From Gloeobacterales cyanobacterium ES-bin-313 (GTDB taxonomy: Bacteria > Cyanobacteriota > Cyanobacteriia > Gloeobacterales > Gloeobacteraceae), in the NCBI GenBank assembly GCA_014379585.1, contig JACMLN010000091.1, positions 1 to 34,380 on the forward strand: a stretch of DNA of 34,380 bases. Reading direction: 5' to 3'. The notes below the pieces were generated by a model. The model did no database searches and was not told the DNA's origin. It saw nothing but the letters and a program-made list of their open reading frames with translations. Positions 7,288 through 15,252 of this stretch are shown piece after piece (positions within the stretch are counted from its first letter, which is position 1; the number at the start of each line of letters is the position of its first letter). A program made the translations under genes and the position numbers.

Positions 7288-9489
7288 TTAATTTGGATTC
7301 TTTGGCCTGTCTTCTCGGGTCGTTGTGATCGACCAATGCTCGCCACTGCTTTGCCAGGTAATCCCACCACTTTTTCCTGTGAACCAACAGGGAATTTTCC
7401 GCTCCTCTAGAATAGATTGGTTCACTTTCGTTAATCGATTGCCGGAAACGAGGACACCTTGTAGATTCGGCAGTTGAAGAATCGAATCACTCAGCTGTTT
7501 GCTGCTTGCCCACAGGAAATGCACTTTAGAAAGCGCATCGGGAGACGTTTGGGAGAGCCACTCCTGTTCCGCAAGACTGAGATTTCCCAACAATAAAATA
7601 TTCCAATTTTGGGTTTTCAGTAACAAGATGGGTGGCTCGCTGCTGGTCGCTTGAAGCTGTACTTGATTTTCGAAAAGGTTAGGTTTCAAGGATTGGAGTG
7701 GTTGGTAGAGGGTTTTCAATATTGGCAGTTGATCGAGGGTTTGCTGATAGTTTTTCGATAGGGGTGGCGTAGCACCATCTACGAATGTTCCAACTTCAAT
7801 AGAGGCAAGCAATGCATTCAATCCCCCGGTTTTTTGCGCTTGAGTACCAGTCGAAATCAGAGCATCTAGCTGTGTTCGCCCCCGACGCTGCAGGTAAGGA
7901 ATGAGAACTTGCGTGACTGCGTGATCATTGCCACCGTTGAGCAGCACAGTCTGGTGCTTGCTTTCGAAGACAGCCACTTCAGAAGAACCCGCAGCCAAAA
8001 TACTCAAAGCGACCTCTGGGCCACCGGGGAGCAAACCGGGCAAGACGAGAACACTCATACCTGCAAGGCCAAAAGGCCAAACTGGACGGAGAACATGGCC
8101 AATCACGATCAATCCATATAAACAAAACATCTGGATTGGCAGCAGGAGTCCAGGGTACAAAAGGCTTCCCGGCAACCCATTCACTTTTAGGACTGTCCCA
8201 TCGAGAACCTGTAGAATCCAGCCCAGGGGATAGTCGCCGATACGCGCCAAAGGGGGTGCAATCAGAGCAAGTAGGCTAGTAACCATACCGCCTAAGGTCA
8301 AAATCTCGACGCAGGGAACCGCAAAAAGATTTAAAGGCAAAGCGTAGGGACTCCACTGGCCAAAATCGAGGAGTTGGAGCGGCATTGTCCAGAGACTAGC
8401 AGCCAGCGTCACTGCGAGGGGCGTTGCTAGAAGCGGGGGCAGCCAGGACAGAGCACCGACAAGTTTCGGGGCTGTCACGATCAACCCCAAGGTTGCCAGA
8501 AAACTGAACAAAAAACCGAGATCCCAAATCCAAAGCGGATTCATCACCAACAACACTGCCGCCGCAAAGACAAGTGCCTTTAAAGAATCCACTTTGCGCT
8601 CAGTGGCAATCCCAACTAGGGTGGCCGCACCCATCAACCCAGCGCGCAAAATAGCAGGAGTGGCACCACTGAGGCAGATAAAAATGGCCAAACCTAGACT
8701 CCCACAGAGCACTTGGGTTTTCGGCGATCTCCCGCGCACGAAGGCAAGACAAGCAGACAGGACTAACGAAACTTGGGTACCTGAGGCTGCGAGTAGATGG
8801 GAAAGTCCAATATTGCGGTAGCGATCCTGGGTTGCTTTCGGTAAATCTACGACTTCACTTCCCAAGATCAGCGAAGTAAAAAGTGAACCTGTCTCCTGAC
8901 CCAGCGCGTTTTCGTGGCTACTCAAAATCTTTTCGCGGACTTGTTCAAGCCAACCTGGTGTTGCTTTGCGAAGCAAGAACACCTGCCGGGCTTGAAACGT
9001 GGCAAAAATTCCCTGTTTTTGCAAGTAATTTCTAAAATCGAAGGCTTGGGGATTTTGCGCTTCAAGCGGTTCTTGGAGGGTGCCTTCGAGCTTGAGCAAA
9101 TCTTGGAGATGCACTGTCACCGTCAAAGGTGCGCGGACAAAAAGCTTTCCTACATGGTTGTCAGCGTGAGCCTCAAGGACAAAGCTCTGAAATCCAGCAT
9201 GGAGGCGTGGAGATTCTAGAACTGTTCCTTGAATAATCAATGCCTTTTCTGGAGCTAACCAGCGCAGATCATTGGGTGCTGGATGAGGATTGCGCAGATA
9301 AAGATAAGGACTAGCACTGACTGCGAGTACCCCAGCGATTGCCCAATATCGCCAACTTGGAAGTGAAAATATTTGAAAAGAAGCTACTCCCCCAAGAATC
9401 GCTATAACGCCTACGAAAAGCCAGCCCCAACTCCATCCTGAAACCAGTAGTCCAAGGATAAATGCTCCAGAGATCAAATAAAATTCCAT
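7288..9489 (-). CDS. comEC: ComEC/Rec2-type DNA uptake channel
   Basis: ComEC conducts single-stranded DNA across the inner membrane during natural transformation. The 733-residue product has N-terminal hydrophobic helices, then an OB-fold-like DUF4131 region (about residues 80-165, ending ALEAQNPQAFDFRNYLQKQGI). The competence domain follows (about 200-470), with the hallmark GLSHLLAASGTQVSLVL and GATPAILRAGLMG. The C-terminal metallo-beta-lactamase-like domain (about 490-720) is degenerate: where active homologues read SHxDxDHxGG this one reads STGTQAQKTGG, and DGG becomes NGG. The domain is present but should not bind catalytic metals. No terminator separates its end from the DUF2996 gene. 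Confidence 0.9.
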   Translation of the reverse strand: MEFYLISGAFILGLLVSGWSWGWLFVGVIAILGGVASFQIFSLPSWRYWAIAGVLAVSASPYLYLRNPHPAPNDLRWLAPEKALIIQGTVLESPRLHAGFQSFVLEAHADNHVGKLFVRAPLTVTVHLQDLLKLEGTLQEPLEAQNPQAFDFRNYLQKQGIFATFQARQVFLLRKATPGWLEQVREKILSSHENALGQETGSLFTSLILGSEVVDLPKATQDRYRNIGLSHLLAASGTQVSLVLSACLAFVRGRSPKTQVLCGSLGLAIFICLSGATPAILRAGLMGAATLVGIATERKVDSLKALVFAAAVLLVMNPLWIWDLGFLFSFLATLGLIVTAPKLVGALSWLPPLLATPLAVTLAASLWTMPLQLLDFGQWSPYALPLNLFAVPCVEILTLGGMVTSLLALIAPPLARIGDYPLGWILQVLDGTVLKVNGLPGSLLYPGLLLPIQMFCLYGLIVIGHVLRPVWPFGLAGMSVLVLPGLLPGGPEVALSILAAGSSEVAVFESKHQTVLLNGGNDHAVTQVLIPYLQRRGRTQLDALISTGTQAQKTGGLNALLASIEVGTFVDGATPPLSKNYQQTLDQLPILKTLYQPLQSLKPNLFENQVQLQATSSEPPILLLKTQNWNILLLGNLSLAEQEWLSQTSPDALSKVHFLWASSKQLSDSILQLPNLQGVLVSGNRLTKVNQSILEERKIPCWFTGKSGGITWQSSGEHWSITTTREDRPKNPN

Positions 9490-9757
9490 ATTAATACGAC
9501 TTCTTTTATCAACACCCTGAGTTTAGAAGCGTATGCCGAGTGATTGCCAGAAAAGCGAAAAAAATGGGACAAAGAAGTGTGTGGCACCGTCTGGTTACCG
9601 CTTTTAACCTGTTAAAAATCTTTTCTTAATCAGACGATAAATTTGTATGCTTGTGCACTTTTTGGACTATTCCGAAGGGAGTAGACTGCCCGAAATACTC
9701 AGATCTTTATCTGGGTACGATTGCTCACACTCTCTAACTTTGAGGAGTCCTCAGTCC
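9490..9757. other. Divergent intergenic region, comEC / PEP-CTERM gene
   Basis: These 268 bases contain no credible gene. An open frame runs from 9647 into the PEP-CTERM gene but lacks a sensible N-terminus. Just before the ATG at 9758 the Shine-Dalgarno GAGGAG (9742-9747) lies inside the exact palindrome TGAGGAGTCCTCA (9741-9753). A short inverted repeat CAGAT/ATCTG occurs around 9700-9713. Confidence 0.5.
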
Positions 9758-10423
9758 ATGGTTTCTACACACTCCAAAATCTTTACAGGTCTAGCAGCCC
9801 TCACCCTATCGCTTTCTTCTGCATTGCCATCTATGGCAGCTACTTTTGCCGAAGGTATAGATGCTGGCCAAACCTTAGGCACAGCTAAAGTTGCCGATAG
9901 CTCTGCATTTGGTACTCCCCTCGATACGATCACCGGGTCGATCGCAGTCACAACTGGAAACGCCGATCTCTATCAGATCTACTTGACAGGGGGCACTTTC
10001 TCTGCCAATACAAATCTTACGACTGGCACCCTAACAGACACCCAATTATTTCTCTTTAATGCCAGTGGTATTGGAGTTGTTTGGGACGACGACACAGGAA
10101 CTGCTCTACTTTCGCAGTTCTCCATCTCAAATGTGACCGCTGGTATCTATTACCTGGGCATTTCTGGATACAACTACGACCCAATCAGCGCAGGTGGGCA
10201 AATCTTTGGAACTACTCCTGGTGGTCCAACGGGTGTAGGGGGTGCATCCCCCCTAACAGGCTGGGCTTTCACATCAGGTACTACGACAGGTAGTGGGCCG
10301 TATACCATTTCTCTAACGGGTGCGACCTTTGTTCCGGAACCTTCTGAAGTCTTGGGTTTACTCGCTTTCGCTGGTTTGGGTGGTGCGGCATTCATGAAGC
10401 GCCGTAAACAAGTGTCTGCATAA
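9758..10423 (+). CDS. PEP-CTERM sorting-domain protein, copy 1
   Basis: This is a 221-residue exported protein. A signal peptide (MVSTHSKIFTGLAALTLSLS... ending SMAA) is followed by a mature domain beginning ATFAEGIDAGQTLG. Its beta-rich repeats and paired Asp residues (VWDDDTGT) resemble bacterial pre-peptidase C-terminal-like beta-sandwich domains, although that similarity is only by eye. The C-terminus has the complete sorting signal: VPEPSE, a hydrophobic helix (VLGLLAFAGLGGAAF) and basic KRRK, which exosortase enzymes recognise. No exosortase is in this window. I start at 9758, where GAGGAG precedes the ATG and the signal peptide begins. A close paralogue follows at 10918. Confidence 0.85.
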   Translation: MVSTHSKIFTGLAALTLSLSSALPSMAATFAEGIDAGQTLGTAKVADSSAFGTPLDTITGSIAVTTGNADLYQIYLTGGTFSANTNLTTGTLTDTQLFLFNASGIGVVWDDDTGTALLSQFSISNVTAGIYYLGISGYNYDPISAGGQIFGTTPGGPTGVGGASPLTGWAFTSGTTTGSGPYTISLTGATFVPEPSEVLGLLAFAGLGGAAFMKRRKQVSA

Positions 10424-10447
10424 GTAAATTTGAATACGAGTGGCAAT

Positions 10448-10476
10448 ATCCTCAGAAAAATTTCTGGGGATTTTTT
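10448..10476 (+). terminator. Intrinsic terminator after PEP-CTERM copy 1
   Basis: An 11-bp stem pairs ATCCTCAGAAA (10448-10458) with TTTCTGGGGAT (10461-10471), with one T-G pair, and runs into a T6 tract (10471-10476). It lies about 25 bases after the stop and separates the two PEP-CTERM genes into independent transcripts. Confidence 0.88.
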
Positions 10477-10506
10477 GTGATCTCATTTCTTTCGTTTAAA
10501 CAAAGC

Positions 10507-10560
10507 TTAGTTAACCAGAATTTAGTTAACCAGAATTTAGTTAACCAGAATTTAGTGAAG
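10507..10560. repeat. Three exact 15-bp tandem repeats plus a partial copy
   Basis: The unit TTAGTTAACCAGAAT occurs at 10507-10521, 10522-10536 and 10537-10551 without mismatch. A degraded fourth copy starts at 10552 (TTAGTGAA). Each unit contains the palindrome GTTAAC. The array lies in non-coding DNA between the paralogous PEP-CTERM genes. Confidence 0.95.
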
Positions 10561-10917
10561 CCAATGCCTGCCCTTAACGATGGGCTGGTTAAATTTAGAC
10601 AATCCCCCAAGTTGCTAATGTCTAGTTGAATTGTCTTAGTAACTACAATCCTGCGATCAGCCAAAATAGCTTCATTTTCCTGAGTTTTCTGGGGAAAATT
10701 GCATGATTTAGCCTATCCCTACTGTGTGAGGGAAAGGATAAGCTTCTTCATCAAAAAACCTCGGAGCTTTTACTCTCGAAATTTTGTCGCGTAAATCACC
10801 ATTATTTGTCGCAATCCAAGTTAAATTTGGGTACTGGTGCGTTTTTTGCTGGGAAATCGATGGCTAGCTCATTGAAATGTCAGCAAAGTGCGCCCTTGGT
10901 TAAGCCTCGGAGTGCCC
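10561..10917. other. Intergenic region upstream of PEP-CTERM copy 2
   Basis: About 360 bases without a convincing gene. A possible hairpin pairs TTTTCC with GGGGAAAA near 10675-10699. The region before copy 2 shows no obvious similarity to the leader of copy 1, so the duplication covers the coding part rather than the control region. No clear promoter was found. Confidence 0.4.
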
Positions 10918-11577
10918 ATGAAATTCCTCACACACCTGCCAAGTTTCTGTTTAGCGCTTGCGACTGCAGCACTTATCTCTCCTCATAGTGCCCATGCTGC
11001 TACCTTTGCAGAAGGTACAGATGCTGGTCAAACGCTGGGAACAGCGAAGATTGTTGATACTTCTGCTTTTGGCACCTCCCTCGATACAATCACCGGGAAC
11101 ATCCCTGTTGGTCTTGGTCGAGCTGACCTCTTTCAGATCTATCTGACTGGAGGCACTTTCTCCGCCGATACAAATCTTACTACTGGTACCCTAACAGACA
11201 CCCAATTGTTTCTCTTTAGTGCCAGTGGCCTTGGCGTATTTTGGGATGACGACGCAGGAACTGGTCTACTCTCCCAGTTCTCCATCTCGAACGTGACCGC
11301 TGGCATCTATTACCTGGGCATTTCTGGATACAACTACGATCCAATCAGCGCAGGTGGGCAAATCTTTAGCGGTACTTCTGGTGGTCCAACTGGGCCAGGG
11401 GGAGCATCTCCTTTGACAGGCTGGGCTTTCACAACAGGTACTACTTCAGATAGTGGAGTTTACACGATTTCCCTTACAGGCGCGACCTTTGTTCCAGAAC
11501 CTTCGGAAGTTATGGGTCTACTTGCCTTTGCGGGTTTGGGTAGTGCTGCGTTTTTGAAGCGCCGCCGCCTCGTATAA
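10918..11577 (+). CDS. PEP-CTERM sorting-domain protein, copy 2
   Basis: This 219-residue paralogue of the gene at 9758 has a different signal peptide (MKFLTHLPSFCLALATAALI, cleaved near AHAA). The mature domain and sorting tail are nearly the same: ATFAEGTDAGQTLG, FWDDDAGT, VPEPSE, helix, KRRR. A run of more than 30 residues in the middle (from LLSQFSISNV to GGQIF) is identical in the two copies, and the DNA there differs at only a few mostly silent positions. The ATG at 10918 follows a CGGAG ribosome-binding site; the GTG at 10888 would add residues ahead of the signal peptide. The product is likely exported and processed by an exosortase encoded elsewhere. Confidence 0.85.
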   Translation: MKFLTHLPSFCLALATAALISPHSAHAATFAEGTDAGQTLGTAKIVDTSAFGTSLDTITGNIPVGLGRADLFQIYLTGGTFSADTNLTTGTLTDTQLFLFSASGLGVFWDDDAGTGLLSQFSISNVTAGIYYLGISGYNYDPISAGGQIFSGTSGGPTGPGGASPLTGWAFTTGTTSDSGVYTISLTGATFVPEPSEVMGLLAFAGLGSAAFLKRRRLV

Positions 11578-11602
11578 TCTGCTGACTGAAGAAAAGCACT
11601 TT

Positions 11603-11636
11603 AACTCCCTTTCCAAAGACTTGGAGAGGGAGTTTT
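11603..11636 (+). terminator. Terminator between PEP-CTERM copy 2 and the pilin gene
   Basis: A 14-bp stem pairs AACTCCCTTTCCAA (11603-11616) with TTGGAGAGGGAGTT (11621-11634), with one wobble pair and the loop AGAC, followed by a short T run. It lies between two convergent genes and may work for both strands, though the minus-side T tract is weak. Confidence 0.75.
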
Positions 11637-11638
11637 CA

Positions 11639-12199
11639 TTATTTGCTGTTGTCGTCGTCAGTAATCGGCTTTGGGCGGCTGCTGAGCGTCATGACACCAA
11701 GTTTTAATGTCTCGCCCTTAATGCCGTAGGCGCTCGATGTGAAGTCAGCAGCAGTGACCCCTGTTCCGTCTGCTGTGTCGGTTGGAATACCCAGTTCGGC
11801 AGTGCGCGGCATGGTCGTGAAGTTCCACCGATCTCCAGGAGTGCCTGTTCCTAAGTTGACACCGAGGACTTGACTAAAATTAACCTGCTGTTCAGCTGTG
11901 TTGGGTACAGGAGCCGGTGGTACGGTCGCAGTAAAAGTCGTAGAGCCATCGGCTGGCACAGAAGGCGCATCTGTGCCGATTTGATAATATTGGCCAGGAT
12001 GTTTGAAGCGGTACTCACTTTGGCCGTTGTTGATGGCACTCAGCGCTTGGGTAGCTTCAGTTAGCCGAGATTTATTGGTGTTGTTCAAGAAGTTCGGCAG
12101 CGCAACAGCAACCAATAGACCGACGATCACCACAGCAATCAACAATTCGACGAGAGTAAATCCCTTTCGCGCCAGAACCGATCTAAGCATGGGAGTCAC
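11639..12199 (-). CDS. Type IV pilin-like protein with prepilin peptide
   Basis: This is a 186-residue major-pilin-like protein. The class III signal is intact: RKG at 11-13, then the cleavage point before Phe14 ([20 protein letters not shown]), with the conserved Glu at mature position 5 (Glu18). The mature domain of about 170 residues has an alpha1 helix ending [19 protein letters not shown] and a Thr/Pro-rich globular part. This resembles cyanobacterial PilA-type pilins used for motility and DNA uptake. The GTG start at 12199 overlaps the hemH stop as GTGA; an ATG three codons later (12190) is an alternative. No other pilus gene is in this window. Confidence 0.85.
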   Translation of the reverse strand: MTPMLRSVLARKGFTLVELLIAVVIVGLLVAVALPNFLNNTNKSRLTEATQALSAINNGQSEYRFKHPGQYYQIGTDAPSVPADGSTTFTATVPPAPVPNTAEQQVNFSQVLGVNLGTGTPGDRWNFTTMPRTAELGIPTDTADGTGVTAADFTSSAYGIKGETLKLGVMTLSSRPKPITDDDNSK

Positions 12200-13179
12200 C
12201 GAGAGTAGACACCGAGATTTTCACAGACCAACTCAGCGAGATCTTCGATGAATGTTTTTTGAATATTGAGGGCTTTAACCCGCCTGAAATCGTGGATACC
12301 GACCGATTCGGCTACTTCGCGGTACTCGATTTCGATCTCTTGAAGGGTCTCAATATGTTCGGAGATGAAGCTGACTGGCACCACTAACAAGGAGCGAACC
12401 CCTTGTTCTGCCAGGGAGCGAATCGTGTCTTCGGTATAAGGCTGCAGCCATTCCACCGGGCCAACCTTGCTTTGATAGGACAAAGAAATTTGATTGGGGC
12501 GGTTGAGCGATTGGCGAATCAGATCGACGGTTTCTTGGATTTGGCGTTGATAAGGGTCGCCGTCCTGTTCGATGTAGCTTACCGGTACCCCGTGAGCCGA
12601 AAAAAGAATATGGACATTATCGGGGTTTTCACACTTATCCAAGCCCTCTGTGATCCGCTCGATCATCGCCTGGATATAGCCAGGTCGGGCATACCAAGAA
12701 TTGATCGTGATGCGCTCAATCTTTTGCAATTCGGGGCTACGCGCCCAGAGTTGGTCGAGGAGTTTGAAGCTCGAACCACTTGTCGAGATCGAGTACTGCG
12801 GATACATCGGCAAGATCACAAGGCGGCGGATGCCATCAGCTTTGACTTTGACAAGTGCTTCCTCTGTAAAGGGGTGCCAGTAGCGCATTCCTATATAGAT
12901 TTCGGCATCGATATTGCGCTTTACCAGTGCTTTTTTGAGAACGCGGCCTTGCTGTTGGGTGATCGCCCGCAAGGGAGAGCCACCACCAATGGCAGCGTAG
13001 TTCTTGCGAGACTTTGGTGCCCGGAGGGTCGAGATCAGCCATGCCAGAGGTTTTTGCAATGGAGGGACTGGAATGCGAATGATTTCGGGATCGGCGAACA
13101 GATTGTACAAGAAGGGCTTCACGTCCTCTTGCTTGTCGGGACCACCTAGGTTCAGCAACAACACACCAACGTCAGCCAT
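12196..13179 (-). CDS. hemH: Ferrochelatase without the C-terminal chlorophyll-binding extension
   Basis: The enzyme inserts Fe2+ into protoporphyrin IX to make protoheme. The 327-residue product begins [20 protein letters not shown]. It carries the metal-site histidine in LFSAHGVP (about His196), the [11 protein letters not shown] segment and the [11 protein letters not shown] helix with the acidic residues. Most cyanobacterial ferrochelatases end with a linker and a chlorophyll a/b-binding helix; this one stops at ENLGVYSR without it. The frame extends to 13329, but that N-terminal stretch ([10 protein letters not shown]...) is not family-like, so I start at the ATG at 13179. The stop overlaps the pilin GTG by four bases. 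Confidence 0.94.
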   Translation of the reverse strand: MADVGVLLLNLGGPDKQEDVKPFLYNLFADPEIIRIPVPPLQKPLAWLISTLRAPKSRKNYAAIGGGSPLRAITQQQGRVLKKALVKRNIDAEIYIGMRYWHPFTEEALVKVKADGIRRLVILPMYPQYSISTSGSSFKLLDQLWARSPELQKIERITINSWYARPGYIQAMIERITEGLDKCENPDNVHILFSAHGVPVSYIEQDGDPYQRQIQETVDLIRQSLNRPNQISLSYQSKVGPVEWLQPYTEDTIRSLAEQGVRSLLVVPVSFISEHIETLQEIEIEYREVAESVGIHDFRRVKALNIQKTFIEDLAELVCENLGVYSR

Positions 13180-13248
13180 GGGGTTCTCACAATGCACTCC
13201 TCCTAAACTAACGCCCTTTTGCCAAGCCGAAAAGCCATAATTTTGACT

Positions 13249-13746
13249 ATGAGTACCAAAATTGTGCAAATCGCCTCTGGATTTGTTGTTCTTGTTGGAA
13301 TGGCTTACATGGGAAGTTGGGGTGTTCAAGCCGAGCCGACGGAGAATCTACCCTCCCAGTACGCCCTGGGCCGCGACCTCTATCGTCAAGATTGCAGCAC
13401 CTGCCACCTGGCCATCCCCCCTGGGATCTTCCCGACCGAAACCTGGCAGTCTCTCCTCCAAGAAAGTTATCACTATGGCGCTCGCATCCAATTGCCGACT
13501 GGCCCAGAGCGCTTGTTGGTATGGCAATACCTCCGGGACTACTCCCGTACCCTTCGAGAAAAAGAAAAAATTCCCTTCACCTTCGCTGAATCGCGTTACT
13601 TTAGAGCGCTCCATCCCAAGGTCGATTTCCCCATAGCACCGACCTTCCGCAGTTGTTTACAGTGCCATCCTGGAGCGAGTGGGGGCGATTTTCTAAGCGC
13701 TAGCACTGATACACTCGAAAAGGCAAAATCTACAGAGCGAAAATGA
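13249..13746 (+). CDS. Diheme cytochrome c
   Basis: This is a 165-residue secreted or membrane-anchored c-type cytochrome with two heme sites, CSTCH at 49-53 and CLQCH at 136-140. The N-terminal hydrophobic stretch ([18 protein letters not shown]) is a signal peptide or anchor, placing the hemes outside the cytoplasm. The spacing and overall length match the DHC (diheme cytochrome c) family, a low-molecular-weight electron carrier of uncertain partner. I start at the ATG at 13249, because the longer frame from 13219 adds only ten poorly conserved residues. The stop overlaps the following FKBP gene start as ATGA. It is divergent from hemH, 69 bases away, so both may answer to heme status. Confidence 0.85.
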   Translation: MSTKIVQIASGFVVLVGMAYMGSWGVQAEPTENLPSQYALGRDLYRQDCSTCHLAIPPGIFPTETWQSLLQESYHYGARIQLPTGPERLLVWQYLRDYSRTLREKEKIPFTFAESRYFRALHPKVDFPIAPTFRSCLQCHPGASGGDFLSASTDTLEKAKSTERK

Positions 13747-14228
13747 ACACAAAATTTGCTTCGGTGCTGCTGGGGTTGGCGGTTTTGCTCGCTGGCTGTG
13801 ACCAGGCTAGAACGACTAGCACCACAACGACGACTTCGACGACGACCACCACCACTGGGAGTACTACAATGCTCGACGAAAAAAATGCAACAACGACGGC
13901 TTCTGGCCTCAAGTACATCGACGAAGTCGTCGGTACTGGTGCTTCCCCCAAGGCTGGCCAGCAAGTCACCGTTCACTACACAGGCACCCTGACCAATGGT
14001 TCTAAATTTGACAGTTCCCGCGATCGCAACCAACCTTTTACTTTCGTGATTGGGCGCAGCCAGGTCATTAAAGGCTGGGACGAAGGTGTGTTGACGATGA
14101 AAATTGGCGGAAAGCGCCACTTGATCATCCCCCCCGATTTGGGCTACGGGGCACGTGGCGCAGGTGGTGGTCTGATTCCACCGAACGCGACATTGATCTT
14201 TGATGTGGAGCTTTTAGGCGTCCAGTAG
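13743..14228 (+). CDS. FKBP-type peptidyl-prolyl isomerase lipoprotein
   Basis: This isomerase speeds proline cis/trans isomerisation during folding of extracytoplasmic proteins. The 161-residue product begins with a lipoprotein signal ending VLLAGC, with the acylated Cys at 19. A spacer of about 20 residues is almost entirely Thr and Ser. A complete FKBP domain then runs from about 52 to 161, with [17 protein letters not shown] and [10 protein letters not shown] and the final LIFDVELL strand. The domain resembles cyanobacterial and chloroplast lumenal FKBPs. It overlaps the cytochrome gene by four bases, suggesting translational coupling. It ends three bases from the convergent START-like gene. 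Confidence 0.92.
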   Translation: MNTKFASVLLGLAVLLAGCDQARTTSTTTTTSTTTTTTGSTTMLDEKNATTTASGLKYIDEVVGTGASPKAGQQVTVHYTGTLTNGSKFDSSRDRNQPFTFVIGRSQVIKGWDEGVLTMKIGGKRHLIIPPDLGYGARGAGGGLIPPNATLIFDVELLGVQ

Positions 14229-14231
14229 TTC

Positions 14232-14690
14232 CTACTTTTCTGCCAAGGGGGCTTGGGGGCGCTCTCGCTCAACCATGGTCTTGAAGCGCCTCAAGTCGTC
14301 GATCAAATTTTCATCGATCCATTTTTGAACACCCATCTGATCGAGAAAAATGCCCACGACTCCCCCCGGTATATCGAAGGCAAGGGTTAAGCGCAAATTG
14401 CAACCCATGTCGGTCGGAAAAAATTCGGCCATCCCCGAATTTTTGAGACCTGTCACCGATTCCCAGGCGATCAGGCGCAACGGAATACGGCGCACGATTC
14501 GAGAAGTCCATTCCACGATCAGTGGGGCACCCAGACCAAATTTCCAGCGGGAGAGTTCTTCTTTACCTGGGAGAATCTCGACTTCTTTGACGAAGCGCAT
14601 CCAGCGCGGCAAGTTTTCCATGTCGGCCCAGATTTCGTAGACTTCTGCAAGTGGGCAGGCAACTTCAAGTTCGACGGTGCGCTCGATCAT
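14232..14690 (-). CDS. SRPBCC/START-like (Coq10-type cyclase) protein
   Basis: This is a 152-residue single-domain protein of the SRPBCC (Bet v1-like) fold, as in polyketide cyclase/dehydrase and Coq10 families that hold hydrophobic ligands. Family signs are the opening IERTVELEVACPLAEVYEIW, NLPRWMRFVKEVEIL, the central RLIAWESVTGLKNSG strand pair, and the long C-terminal helix. There is no signal peptide. In cyanobacteria such proteins commonly neighbour carotenoid or lipid genes, but nothing here narrows the ligand. It faces FKBP tail to tail and starts at the ATG at 14690. Confidence 0.78.
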   Translation of the reverse strand: MIERTVELEVACPLAEVYEIWADMENLPRWMRFVKEVEILPGKEELSRWKFGLGAPLIVEWTSRIVRRIPLRLIAWESVTGLKNSGMAEFFPTDMGCNLRLTLAFDIPGGVVGIFLDQMGVQKWIDENLIDDLRRFKTMVERERPQAPLAEK

Positions 14691-14772
14691 TGATCACTCC
14701 AACGACGCACCGATTGAGTGCCCTAAACAAGTATTCGATGTTTGGGGCGAGAGGGCAAGAGCTAGATATTTG

Positions 14773-15243
14773 CTAATCATCAACAGTTGGTACGCTGTTT
14801 GCGGCAGGAGTTGCTGTAGAAGCAGCACCCGTCGCATTAATTGCACCTGTGGAAGTACTCGTACCCGTGGCAGTTGTCGAAGTCGAAACGTTCGTACCTG
14901 ATGCATTGACGACGGTAGCGGCGTTACCTGCCGCAGTTGGGCCAGAGTAGATTGTTGGCCCCGTTGCCGTCGTTCCCGGCACGATCGTCCCCGCAGGTGT
15001 TAGGTAGATCCCTGCTGAAGCAGGACTTGTGGCGTTTGCTCCTGGAGCTGTTGGCCCTAAATAAGTACTTTGCTGCGTTTGAAAAAGCGGAATGAACCCC
15101 GTGTTGGGATTATTCAGCCCTGTAATAGACAAACTTGTGCCTTGGTTTATTGCGGATGTGGTTGTGGGTATTTGTGCTACCGCAGGCAAACTTGCACTAC
15201 TGAAGACTACGACACCCCAAAAAGCCCAAAAAATTTTCGACAT
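14773..15243 (-). CDS. Secreted low-complexity Thr/Ala/Ser-rich protein
   Basis: No family is recognised. The product has about 156 residues. A signal peptide (SKIFWAFWGVVVFSSASLPAVA, cleaved before QIPTTTS) precedes a mature part built almost wholly of Thr, Ala, Ser, Gly, Pro and Asn, with no cysteine, few charged residues and short recurring ATGTST/TGxTI-like words. It looks like a disordered cell-surface or matrix protein and may be glycosylated; that is inference. I choose the ATG at 15243; a GTG three codons upstream (15252) is possible. It is divergent from the TPR protein gene. Confidence 0.6.
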   Translation of the reverse strand: MSKIFWAFWGVVVFSSASLPAVAQIPTTTSAINQGTSLSITGLNNPNTGFIPLFQTQQSTYLGPTAPGANATSPASAGIYLTPAGTIVPGTTATGPTIYSGPTAAGNAATVVNASGTNVSTSTTATGTSTSTGAINATGAASTATPAANSVPTVDD

Positions 15244-15252
15244 CTCGCCCAC

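Noticed and set aside
10452-10664. Minus-strand frame with a repeated KFWLT peptide
   Set aside because: The repeat is only the translated 15-bp tandem array plus terminator sequence; no start signal and no sensible protein.
12403-13149. Long plus-strand open frame opposite hemH
   Set aside because: It is a shadow of the well-supported ferrochelatase on the other strand; its translation has no family-like pattern.
13743-13870. Thr-rich tract in the FKBP protein as a possible frameshift or repeat error
   Set aside because: The frame continues without break into a complete FKBP domain, and such stalks are common after lipoprotein cysteines.
14020-14027. HIP1 octamer GCGATCGC
   Set aside because: I noticed only one copy inside the FKBP gene, so the window is not HIP1-rich and nothing functional can be claimed.
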